Shown here in pieces: positions 1 to 5,066 of a stretch of 7,733 nt of DNA. The number at the start of each line of letters is the position of its first letter. Positions within the stretch are counted from its first letter, which is position 1. The position numbers and the translations under genes are program-made. The notes under the pieces are model-generated. The model worked only from the letters and a program-made list of their open reading frames with translations. It ran no database searches and was not told the DNA's origin. The stretch is from Equadaptatus sp045601305 (GTDB taxonomy: Bacteria > Synergistota > Synergistia > Synergistales > Synergistaceae), in NCBI GenBank assembly GCA_045601305.1, contig JAZRZG010000093.1, forward strand, positions 1 through 7,733, written 5' to 3'.

Positions 1-567
1 GCCTCGGACAATCATGCGGGAGTTTATCTTGTTTTTGGCGACAGCATCATAGACGGAAGCTGCGCAAAAAAACTTTACACGCAGAAATTTGAGGCATTTG
101 CCAGTGTTAATATGCCTCGTGCGGCATTTATAACGCGCGACGGTTTTCAGTGGACAGCACAGGAGAAGGATTTGCTTGTATTTACCCCTAAAACGGCTGT
201 TGACGACAGAGTTTTTGTTTACAAGCTCATCCCCGGAGCAAAGGACAGTGTGCTGGATTTTGCCGTTCAGGCAGGTTACAGGGCAATCGTGATAGAGGGC
301 TTTGGAGCCGGCGGAGTGCCTAACAAAGAAAACAGTCTGCTTCCGGCGCTTGAAAGAGCGCTTAAAGCAGGGGTCATAGTTGTATGCATTACACAGTGCG
401 TATATGACGGAACGAACCTTGATGTTTACGATATAGGTGTTCTCGCGCAGAGGCTTGGAGCGATTTCGGCAGAGGATATGACGCTTGAAGCCGTTGTCAC
501 AAAACTTATGTGGTCGTTGGGCAACACGAAAACAAACGAAGAAGCGAAGAAACTATTTTTGGCATAA
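1..567 (+). CDS. ansA: L-asparaginase, type I-like, C-terminal part (5' end outside window)
   Basis: The frame is open from base 1 to a TAA at 565-567, giving 188 residues, so the true start lies upstream. The product should hydrolyse L-asparagine to aspartate and ammonia, probably in the cytoplasm. The visible part is the end of the N-terminal domain and the whole C-terminal domain. It shows the family blocks GVYLVFGDSIIDG near the left edge, AIVIEGFGAGGVP in the middle, then TQCVYDGTNLDVYDIG, and near the end EDMTLEAVVTKLMWSLG. The MTxEAxxxKL ending is typical of type I (AnsA-like) enzymes. The catalytic Thr/Tyr and Thr-Asp-Lys residues lie in the N-terminal domain and cannot be checked here. 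The gene is closed by its own terminator 13 bp downstream. Family assignment is secure; the type I subtype is less so. An Internal Met at codon 38 is not a plausible start because conserved sequence precedes it. Confidence 0.9.
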   Translation, partial: ASDNHAGVYLVFGDSIIDGSCAKKLYTQKFEAFASVNMPRAAFITRDGFQWTAQEKDLLVFTPKTAVDDRVFVYKLIPGAKDSVLDFAVQAGYRAIVIEGFGAGGVPNKENSLLPALERALKAGVIVVCITQCVYDGTNLDVYDIGVLAQRLGAISAEDMTLEAVVTKLMWSLGNTKTNEEAKKLFLA

Positions 568-579
568 AATATGAGTTTC

Positions 580-609
580 AAAAAACTCCGGAGAAATCCG
601 GATTTTTTT
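580..609 (+). terminator. Rho-independent terminator of the asparaginase gene
   Basis: A perfect 6-bp stem TCCGGA (587-592 with 597-602) closes a GAAA tetraloop of the GNRA type. It is followed by seven T (603-609) and preceded by six A (580-585). It lies 13 bp after the asparaginase stop codon. The A-tract would let it work on the other strand too, but no minus-strand gene ends here. Confidence 0.85.
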
Positions 610-648
610 GTGTTATGTGCTACTGTAAGCGTGAAAAGAACACAGATT

Positions 649-674
649 ACCGTAGGGAATACCGACCGTAGGGA
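649..674. repeat. 10-bp direct repeat upstream of brnT
   Basis: The sequence ACCGTAGGGA occurs at 649-658 and again at 665-674, exactly 16 bp apart start to start. The second copy overlaps a small inverted repeat, CCGTA (666-670) with TACGG (678-682). Function is unknown. It lies between the asparaginase terminator and the brnTA promoter, so it could be an operator or a remnant of an interspersed repeat. Confidence 0.5.
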
Positions 675-682
675 GAGTACGG

Positions 683-704
683 GCTGACAGTTGACGGCTG
701 TCGG
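683..704. repeat. Degenerate 7-bp tandem repeat
   Basis: Three heptamers follow one another: GCTGACA, GTTGACG and GCTGTCG (683-703). The first and last also form an inverted pair, CTGACAG (684-690) with CTGTCGG (698-704), with one mismatch. The block ends 25 bp before the -35 of the proposed brnTA promoter. The copy number is low, so chance cannot be excluded. Confidence 0.35.
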
Positions 705-728
705 CAAAAGGGCAATGAATAAAGGATA

Positions 729-757
729 TTGCATATTGTCTTACAAAATGTTACACT
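729..757 (+). promoter_or_regulatory. Candidate brnTA promoter with extended -10
   Basis: TTGCAT (729-734) and TACACT (752-757) are separated by 17 bp. A TG dinucleotide at 749-750 gives an extended -10 (TG, one base, then the hexamer). The predicted transcript start near 764 leaves only about 15 nt before the ATG at 779, just enough for the GGAAG ribosome site. The -35 matches the consensus at only 3 of 6 positions. BrnA antitoxins repress their own promoter, so regulatory sites are expected around here. Confidence 0.5.
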
Positions 758-778
758 GTTTATGCGGAAGTGATTGAT

Positions 779-1057
779 ATGCTATTTGAATGGGACGAGA
801 CCAAGGAGAAATTGAACGTTCTCAAACACGGCATTGATTTCAGTACGGCAGCCCTCGTTTTCGGCGACCCCGGCCGCATTGAAAAGTTTGACGAAAAACA
901 CTCTGAAAACGAGAACAGATACATTACCATAGGCAGAATTAACGTTTCGGTTATTGTGCTTGTCTATACGGAAAGAAAAGCGGCAATCAGAATTATATCG
1001 GCAAGACTGGCAACGAAGCGTGAAGAGGAGGCGTATTACAATGCGGAAGAATATTGA
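779..1057 (+). CDS. brnT: BrnT family type II toxin (RelE-like ribonuclease)
   Basis: This 92-residue protein matches the BrnT (DUF497) pattern along its whole length: FEWDETK (3-9), KHGIDF (16-21), FGDP (28-31), HSENENRY (41-48), IGR (51-53), VYTER (62-66) and IRIISAR (70-76), with an acidic end. BrnT toxins are small RelE-fold ribonucleases that cleave RNA and halt translation until neutralised by BrnA. The ATG at 779 is chosen because GGAAG at 765-769 sits 9 nt upstream and family members start just before FEWD. A GTG at 770 in the same frame abuts that site and would leave no spacing. The 3' end overlaps brnA by 17 bp, so the two are translationally coupled in the toxin-first order usual for this family. 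Length is normal and no conserved block is missing, so the toxin looks intact. Confidence 0.93.
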   Translation: MLFEWDETKEKLNVLKHGIDFSTAALVFGDPGRIEKFDEKHSENENRYITIGRINVSVIVLVYTERKAAIRIISARLATKREEEAYYNAEEY

Positions 1058-1346
1058 CGTAACACAAAAGCCGACATCGGAGCAGCTTGCAATGCTTGCA
1101 AAAGCGGCGGAGTTTCCTAACGCTTTTGACGCCGAATATCCCGAATTAACGGAAACAGAACTGAGACAGTTCAAAAAAATATCTGCCGAACGCAAAATAA
1201 ACAGACAGAAACAAACAGTAACCCTGAGATTGTCGCCGCAGGCATTGAGCAGGGCAAAGTCGCTCGGTAAGGGCTATACGTCCGTGCTCAGCCGCATACT
1301 TGAAAGTGCGCTGAAAAACGCTGACGTTCTCCGGCATTATCTCTGA
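1041..1346 (+). CDS. brnA: BrnA family antitoxin / autorepressor (ribbon-helix-helix)
   Basis: This 101-residue protein begins at ATG 1041, inside the end of brnT, with AGAGGAGG (1024-1031) 9 nt upstream. The same frame is open further upstream but is only the shadow of brnT. The N-terminal half is acidic and includes PELTETELRQFKK (34-46), a block seen in BrnA/DUF4415-type antitoxins and likely to contact the toxin. The C-terminal half looks like a ribbon-helix-helix DNA-binding unit: a basic strand KQTVTLRL (57-64), a helix SPQALSRAKSL (65-75), the turn GKGY (76-79), and a second helix ending near residue 92. Known BrnA proteins bind BrnT and repress their own operon; both roles are inferred here from position and fold. 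A strong terminator follows 21 bp after the stop. Confidence 0.85.
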   Translation: MRKNIDVTQKPTSEQLAMLAKAAEFPNAFDAEYPELTETELRQFKKISAERKINRQKQTVTLRLSPQALSRAKSLGKGYTSVLSRILESALKNADVLRHYL

Positions 1347-1367
1347 TAAGCAATGCAAACAAACAGA

Positions 1368-1406
1368 GGCTTGGGAGAATTTTAATAATCTCCCAAGCCG
1401 TTTTTT
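1368..1406 (+). terminator. Rho-independent terminator of brnTA
   Basis: A perfect 11-bp stem pairs GGCTTGGGAGA (1368-1378) with TCTCCCAAGCC (1389-1399) around a 10-nt AT-rich loop. G1400 and a run of six T (1401-1406) follow. It begins 21 bp after the brnA stop and is the strongest terminator in the window. Confidence 0.92.
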
Positions 1407-1442
1407 ATGCTGTAATCCGCAACGGTCAGAACAGGCAGATAA

Positions 1443-1474
1443 TTTGAGGGCGCGCTGCGCAGAGCAAACTCAAA
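1443..1474. repeat. 32-bp imperfect palindrome between convergent terminators
   Basis: TTTGAG (1443-1448) pairs with CTCAAA (1469-1474). Around the same centre (1458/1459), the 14 bp at 1452-1465 form a near-palindrome about TGCGCA with one mismatch. Overall 12 of 16 symmetric positions can pair. Three inner positions (1449-1451 against 1466-1468) do not. It abuts the serpin terminator and lies between genes that converge on it. That is the usual home of REP-like elements, but whether it recurs elsewhere cannot be seen from this window. Confidence 0.6.
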
Positions 1475-1502
1475 AAAATAGCGGGAGGGACTATCCCTCC
1501 CG
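1472..1502 (-). terminator. Rho-independent terminator of the serpin gene
   Basis: Read on the minus strand, CGGGAGGGA pairs perfectly with TCCCTCCCG (9 bp, arms 1494-1502 and 1482-1490) around a 3-nt loop (1491-1493). A T-rich tract corresponding to 1472-1480 follows. It lies 32 bp past the serpin stop codon. Its T-tract shares three bases with the palindrome at 1443-1474. Confidence 0.9.
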
Positions 1503-1534
1503 TGATTTTGGATTTTGATAAAAACAGTTGTATT

Positions 1535-2917
1535 TTACGGCTTCATAAAACGTCCGATGAACAGATTTACTCCTGTGACGTTGTCTCTGATAAGGAAAAC
1601 AAACGGCCTGTCTGCCTTAAATTCTGCCGGCTTCTGCGGCATTGCCATGGATTTCATTCCGACGTAGGTGGCTGCTGCGGCTTCTGTGCCCGCCTCGTAA
1701 ACGTCTATATAGGTTTTGTGCAATACAACGCCGAGCGAGATGTCAAGAAGCCCGTTCATGCCGCTGAAATTTGCCTTGCTTGTAAAGGCGTCTGCCATGC
1801 CGAATTTCTTCAGCGCGTCGTTCAGATTATAGTTTTCTTCCATTTTGAATTTCGGCAGGCTTACGGCAACGTTTGTTCTTGCAGCCTGTGCAATCATCGA
1901 GTCGATTTTGTCCGCGTCCAGCGATTTTTCAAAATCGGCGAAGCTGTCTTTTTGCGGAAGTATGACATACATTGAAAGCCGCTCTGCTTTGTAGGGAAGT
2001 TCAAGAATTTCCGCGCCGCTGTCTTTGAAATAGTCAAAATAACCTGTTTGGCGCATGAAATTTGTCTTGATTTTTTTGTTGTCAGCGGTGAAGAAGTCTG
2101 CCTTTTTTGTCGCGGCTGTTTCAAATTTTGACTGCCAGTCGGATTTGAAATATACTGCGTTTGTCAGGGTAAGCGGCGTATTTTTTGAAATAGCGCCTTT
2201 TGAAACCATATTTTTGATTTTGCCTGAGGTTTTTTCTTCAACCCATTTGTTGATTGTGGTTCTTGCCGCTTCTGTGTTTGAATAATCCAGCGTTGTTATT
2301 TCTGAAAAATAGTTTGTCGCGGCACGGTTTCTGTAGTCGCTCAGTATGTTTTTGTCCGCAGCGGGCCAAATGGCGTTTGCCGTGTGAAGCTGCGCGATGT
2401 CGGGCGAAACAGAGTTGAGCTGACTGATTAGTGAGCCCATTGAAGCGTGAACTGCCGGTGAAAATCCGAGCGCCTGTTCCATTTCTTTCGCTGTTTCTCC
2501 TCTTGCTCCGGCATAAACCATCGCAAGCGCGGTTGAAATGCTGTACGGAGAGAGAAAAACGTTTTCTCCGCTGCCTGCGGCTTCGCCGTAAAGTTTCATG
2601 GTCAGTCCGTTGACTGCCGAAACGGCTGCCGAAGGATGTGCCGCACTGCTTTGCTGACTATCGCCGAAAACGGAATTTATGTCTCCCTTGTTCCGGGCAA
2701 GTGTGTTTACGGCTGATATTATCTGCTGAAAATCGACGCCTTTGCCGTTGTTTTCAGAATTGCCGCCGGAATTTTTTGCTTTCTGCATTATGACGCGCGC
2801 AAGTTCCGCAAGTTCTTTCGCGCTTGTCTTGTGCGCGAATTCCTGCGTGTCTGCGGCAAAACAGACGGAGACAAAAACAAGCGACAGAATTGTTATGACA
2901 GCAAATATTTTTTTCAT
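1535..2917 (-). CDS. Secreted serpin (serine protease inhibitor family)
   Basis: This 460-residue protein starts at ATG 2917, with GGAG 7 nt upstream. A signal peptide spans residues 1-21 (MKK, a hydrophobic core, then CFA before the cut), so it is exported. Residues 22 to about 98 form an extra helical, low-complexity segment not part of the serpin fold. The serpin domain runs from about 99 to 460, with NVFLSPYSISTALAMVYAGARGET (119-142), a TLTNAVYFKSDW block, and the signature FKADRPF (433-439). The reactive-loop hinge GTEAAAAT (410-417) has the small-residue pattern of inhibitory serpins, which trap proteases by inserting the cleaved loop. Counting from P17 Glu408 puts P1 at Met424 and P1' at Ala425. 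The loop is about three residues longer on the primed side than in alpha-1-antitrypsin, so P1 is uncertain. The gene follows the pilin-like gene by 31 bp and ends at its own terminator. Confidence 0.93.
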   Translation of the reverse strand: MKKIFAVITILSLVFVSVCFAADTQEFAHKTSAKELAELARVIMQKAKNSGGNSENNGKGVDFQQIISAVNTLARNKGDINSVFGDSQQSSAAHPSAAVSAVNGLTMKLYGEAAGSGENVFLSPYSISTALAMVYAGARGETAKEMEQALGFSPAVHASMGSLISQLNSVSPDIAQLHTANAIWPAADKNILSDYRNRAATNYFSEITTLDYSNTEAARTTINKWVEEKTSGKIKNMVSKGAISKNTPLTLTNAVYFKSDWQSKFETAATKKADFFTADNKKIKTNFMRQTGYFDYFKDSGAEILELPYKAERLSMYVILPQKDSFADFEKSLDADKIDSMIAQAARTNVAVSLPKFKMEENYNLNDALKKFGMADAFTSKANFSGMNGLLDISLGVVLHKTYIDVYEAGTEAAAATYVGMKSMAMPQKPAEFKADRPFVFLIRDNVTGVNLFIGRFMKP

Positions 2918-2948
2918 CGTTATTCTCCTTTATGATATTGTGTGCAAT

Positions 2949-3431
2949 TTATTGTATGCTTAAATAACCTTGTCCTGATATGGTGACTTTTCGCGAGGCG
3001 CTTTTTGAACCTCTGCTGCAGTAAAAAGTATATGTTGCGGCAGGTGTTAAGGTGTGCCATTCTCCGCTGTAGCCGCATTCTTTGGTTCCGGAATATTCCA
3101 TTGAGCAGTTTTCAGGGATAAAATCCTCGTGTCCTGCATAATAGGCGCCGCTCATCCAAGTAAGGCGGACTCTTGCGGAACTGTCTTTTGCTGTGAGAAA
3201 ATTCAGGTTAAAAGATGCTCCCAAAGTATCTGCAACGGACATTCGTTCTTTGAGCCACGTTGCAAATTCACTGCTTTCACGCCGCACGATGTAATCACAG
3301 TTTCTGTTGTCCGCGAAGGTGCAGAGTGTGTATGAACCGAGCAGCAGCATGATTGAAACCGCGGCAAGCAGTTCAATAAGAGTAAATCCTTTTCGTCTTC
3401 TGTCTGCCGTTCTGTCTGAAGAATATTCCAT
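2949..3431 (-). CDS. Prepilin/pseudopilin-like protein (GspH/FimT-like type IV pilin N-terminus)
   Basis: This 160-residue protein has a class III signal: a basic leader (residues 1-15, ending RRRKG), then FTLIELLAAVSIMLLLG. Prepilin peptidase would cut after Gly15 and methylate Phe16; Glu20 is the conserved Glu5 of mature pilins. The following 56-70 stretch (FATWLKERMSVADTL) resembles the early region of GspH/FimT minor pseudopilins. The C-terminal part has no motif I can name. It contains five cysteines (37, 45, 109, 119, 138), allowing disulfides outside the membrane. The ATG at 3431 is preferred because AGAGG lies 5 nt upstream and a promoter -10 (3461-3466) lies before it. An in-frame ATG at 3470 (173 aa) would sit upstream of the predicted transcript start. 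No other pilus or secretion gene is in view. The serpin gene follows 31 bp downstream. Confidence 0.8.
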   Translation of the reverse strand: MEYSSDRTADRRRKGFTLIELLAAVSIMLLLGSYTLCTFADNRNCDYIVRRESSEFATWLKERMSVADTLGASFNLNFLTAKDSSARVRLTWMSGAYYAGHEDFIPENCSMEYSGTKECGYSGEWHTLTPAATYTFYCSRGSKSASRKVTISGQGYLSIQ

Positions 3432-3460
3432 GCCTGCCTCTGCCGTGTGTTTATGTTTTG

Positions 3461-3489
3461 ATTTTAGCATGTCCTGTGTTAAAAAAACA
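3461..3489 (-). promoter_or_regulatory. Candidate promoter for the pilin-serpin pair (extended -10)
   Basis: On the minus strand, TG (3469-3468), one base, then TAAAAT (3466-3461) form a good extended -10. The -35 position (3489-3484, TGTTTT) is poor, as is common with extended -10 promoters. The predicted start near 3454 gives a leader of about 23 nt to the ATG at 3431 and supports that start codon over 3470. Confidence 0.5.
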
Positions 3490-3492
3490 CAG
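3474..3492. repeat. 7-bp perfect inverted repeat over the -35/spacer of the pilin promoter
   Basis: CTGTGTT (3474-3480) and AACACAG (3486-3492) are perfect complements around five A. The element covers the -35 and upstream spacer of the proposed pilin-serpin promoter and touches the nhaC terminator. It could be an operator, or a second hairpin that strengthens nhaC termination. The sequence alone does not decide. Confidence 0.45.
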
Positions 3493-3493
3493 T

Positions 3494-3523
3494 AAAAACT
3501 CCGAAGCGTAACTTCGGAGTTTT
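3494..3523 (-). terminator. Terminator of nhaC (possibly bidirectional)
   Basis: ACTCCGAAG (3498-3506) pairs with CTTCGGAGT (3512-3520) around a 5-nt loop, a 9-bp stem. The pairing extends through AGTAAAA/TTTTACT with one bulged A. On the minus strand it is followed by five T (3498-3494) and, after ACTGTG, by seven more. It lies 15 bp past the nhaC stop codon and separates nhaC from the pilin-serpin pair. Confidence 0.85.
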
Positions 3524-3540
3524 ACTGATTTATAATCTGC

Positions 3541-4854
3541 TTATTTCTTTTTTTCGGGAACAAGGAAGATGAAAACAAGCGAACTGATAAGCAGGAATAG
3601 CGGGTAATGCAGATTCGGAATAATGCTTACCGGCTTGATTTTGTAACCGAGGCTTGCCGCAGCTGACACGGCAATGAGAATCTGTGCGCCGTACGGCAGC
3701 GCGCCCTGTACTATGCAGGAAAAGGTGTCAAGCAGTGACGCGGTTTTTCTTGGAGAAATTCCGTATTCATTTGCCATTTCCTTTGCGATTGGGTTTGCCA
3801 TAACTATTGCTACCGTGTTGTTGGCAGTTGCGACATCTACAACGCTTACGAGAATTCCTACGCCGAGCTGCCCGCCTTTTCTGCCCCGGAATATATTTCT
3901 GATTAAATTAAGCATAGCGTCAAAGCCGCCGTGAGCCTTGACAAGCGCGCCTATTGCCGAAACGAGAATGGCGACCATGGCAGTTTCAAACATTCCGGCA
4001 CAGCCGGAGCCCATGTTTGAAAGCAGATCAATAGGCCGGATCGCGCCTGTTGCAAGCATAATGACAGAGCCTGTGATTATTCCCAAAAGCAGTATTGCAA
4101 AAACGTTAAAGCCGATTATGCCGCCTGCCAGAACGAGAAGATAGGGAATAATCTGAATGAGGTTGTAGTCATGCTGAATGCAGCCTGAAACGTCATAATC
4201 CGCTGAAAGCACGCAGAGGAAAACAAGAGTGACGAGCGCGGCAGGTACGGCAATTTTGAAGTTTTCGCGGAATTTGTCTTTCATATCGCAGCCTTGTCCG
4301 TTGCACGCCGCTATTGTGGTGTCCGAAATGAAGGAAAGATTGTCTCCGAACATGGCGCCTCCCACAACTGAGCCTACGCAGAGAGGAATGTCAAAGCCGG
4401 AGGCTTTTCCGATGGAAACGGCAATGGGCGTGATAAGAGCTATTGTCCCGCAGGAGGTGCCCATTGAAAGCGAGATGAAGCAGGCAACCGCAAAAAGAAT
4501 TACCACCGCGAAGCGTGTCGGAATGAGCGAAAGAACGAAATAGGCGACACTTTCCGCGCTGCTTCTTCCTACTACTCCGACAAAAACGCCGGCTGCAAGG
4601 AATATTAAAATCATTGTGACTATATCCTTGTCGCCTATGCCTCTGCCCATCAGCGTAAGTTTTTCGTCAAACGAAAGAGCTTTGTTTTGCAGACAGGCGA
4701 TAACAAGCGCGATAAGGAAGGCTACGACTACCGGAATTTTATAAAATCCCAGTTCAAGTTTCAGCCCGTATTCGTACAAAAAGCCGAGCCCGAGATAGAA
4801 TACAATGAAAATGCCGATTGGCAGCAACGCCGCGAAATTACCTTTTTTCTCCAT
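3541..4854 (-). CDS. nhaC: NhaC-family Na+/H+ antiporter
   Basis: This 437-residue, highly hydrophobic protein has roughly a dozen membrane segments, the first at about 8-28, 39-55 and 77-96. The NhaC family signatures are clear: SMGTSCGTIALITPIAVSIG (130-149), followed by VGGAMFGDNLSFISDTTIAA (164-183). The second half carries the matching repeat VDVATANNTVAIVMANPIAKEM (339-360) and LLDTFSCIVQGALPYGAQ (374-391). It should exchange cytoplasmic Na+ for external protons across the inner membrane, for pH and sodium balance. Related carriers in the superfamily exchange organic acids (malate/lactate), so the substrate is inferred from family. The ATG at 4854 has AAGGGGGA upstream (G-run 4863-4867, 8 nt spacing). 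It has its own promoter, a leader of about 120 nt, and its own terminator, so it appears to be transcribed alone. Length is normal for the family. Confidence 0.9.
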   Translation of the reverse strand: MEKKGNFAALLPIGIFIVFYLGLGFLYEYGLKLELGFYKIPVVVAFLIALVIACLQNKALSFDEKLTLMGRGIGDKDIVTMILIFLAAGVFVGVVGRSSAESVAYFVLSLIPTRFAVVILFAVACFISLSMGTSCGTIALITPIAVSIGKASGFDIPLCVGSVVGGAMFGDNLSFISDTTIAACNGQGCDMKDKFRENFKIAVPAALVTLVFLCVLSADYDVSGCIQHDYNLIQIIPYLLVLAGGIIGFNVFAILLLGIITGSVIMLATGAIRPIDLLSNMGSGCAGMFETAMVAILVSAIGALVKAHGGFDAMLNLIRNIFRGRKGGQLGVGILVSVVDVATANNTVAIVMANPIAKEMANEYGISPRKTASLLDTFSCIVQGALPYGAQILIAVSAAASLGYKIKPVSIIPNLHYPLFLLISSLVFIFLVPEKKK

Positions 4855-4872
4855 GACATAATCCCCCTTGAT

Positions 4873-4959
4873 TTATTTTGAGAACTGTATGAGTTCTTTG
4901 ATTGCCGCTTCGATTTTTTCGTCTGCCGTACTGTGCCCGAAACGCTGCTCAAAAGACAG
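4873..4959 (-). pseudogene. Start-less coding remnant (28 codons) in the nhaC leader
   Basis: On the minus strand, an open stretch of 28 codons ending at TAA (4875-4873) encodes LSFEQRFGHSTADEKIEAAI and then eight more residues (KELIQFSK). It has the composition of a real protein, with an amphipathic helical end reminiscent of the C-terminus of class V aminotransferases such as cysteine desulfurases. That likeness is from memory and weak. No ATG, GTG or TTG with a ribosome site precedes it. A T-run followed by TGA interrupts the frame two codons upstream, and the other frames are also closed there. The nhaC promoter lies only about 25 bp further upstream. It is best read as the 3' remnant of a deleted gene, or less likely a leader peptide with an unusual start. 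Confidence 0.35.
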
Positions 4960-4984
4960 GTTTCAAAAAAACAGCACGTTAGTT

Positions 4985-5013
4985 ATTATACACTCTTGCT
5001 TGCTGCTTGCGAA
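4985..5013 (-). promoter_or_regulatory. nhaC promoter (leftward)
   Basis: On the minus strand, TTCGCA (5013-5008) is followed 17 bp later by a perfect TATAAT (4990-4985). The predicted start near 4978 gives a leader of about 124 nt to the nhaC ATG. The -35 lies inside the spacer of the rightward leuS promoter. Confidence 0.7.
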
Positions 5014-5024
5014 GAGTTTATAAT
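4996..5024 (+). promoter_or_regulatory. leuS promoter (rightward)
   Basis: TTGCTT (4996-5001) and a perfect TATAAT (5019-5024) are 17 bp apart. The predicted start near 5031 leaves a leader of about 36 nt. That is too short for a T-box or other leucine-responsive attenuator. Confidence 0.75.
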
Positions 5025-5066
5025 TATTGACCGTAAATTTGCAACTTTTAAGCGGAGGAGATACAC

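Larger units (their letters stand above)
4985..5024. repeat. 13-bp inverted repeat spanning the divergent leuS/nhaC promoters
   Basis: ATTATACACTCTT (4985-4997) and AAGAGTTTATAAT (5012-5024) are inverted copies matching at 12 of 13 positions, separated by 14 bp rich in TTGC/CTGC. Each arm carries one of the two -10 hexamers at its outer end. Neither predicted transcript contains the repeat, so it acts as DNA if it acts at all. Confidence 0.8.

Noticed and set aside
426..734. 102-codon minus-strand frame across the asparaginase 3' end
   Set aside because: It runs through the asparaginase coding end and its terminator hairpin, has no family resemblance, and lacks a convincing start.
770..778. 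GTG at 770 as the brnT start
   Set aside because: The GGAAG ribosome site directly abuts it with no spacing. The ATG at 779 has proper 9-nt spacing and fits where BrnT proteins normally begin.
954..1040. Upstream extension of the brnA frame to 954
   Set aside because: It lies wholly within brnT in another frame and has no good ribosome site. ATG 1041 has AGAGGAGG correctly spaced and matches the family length.
1502..1975. 157-codon plus-strand frame opposite the serpin
   Set aside because: It is the antisense shadow of conserved serpin coding sequence and begins at the serpin terminator stem.
2855..2917. Serpin as a lipoprotein (Cys19 near the signal cleavage site)
   Set aside because: Val precedes Cys19 where a lipobox needs Gly, Ala or Ser. 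A type I cut after CFA fits better.
3432..3470. ATG at 3470 as the pilin-like gene start
   Set aside because: It overlaps the extended -10 promoter element and has AGGA only one base upstream. ATG 3431 has a better ribosome site and gives a normal 15-residue leader.
5025..5066. T-box or leucine-responsive leader before leuS
   Set aside because: The predicted leader is only about 36 nt and has no stem, T-box sequence or terminator.
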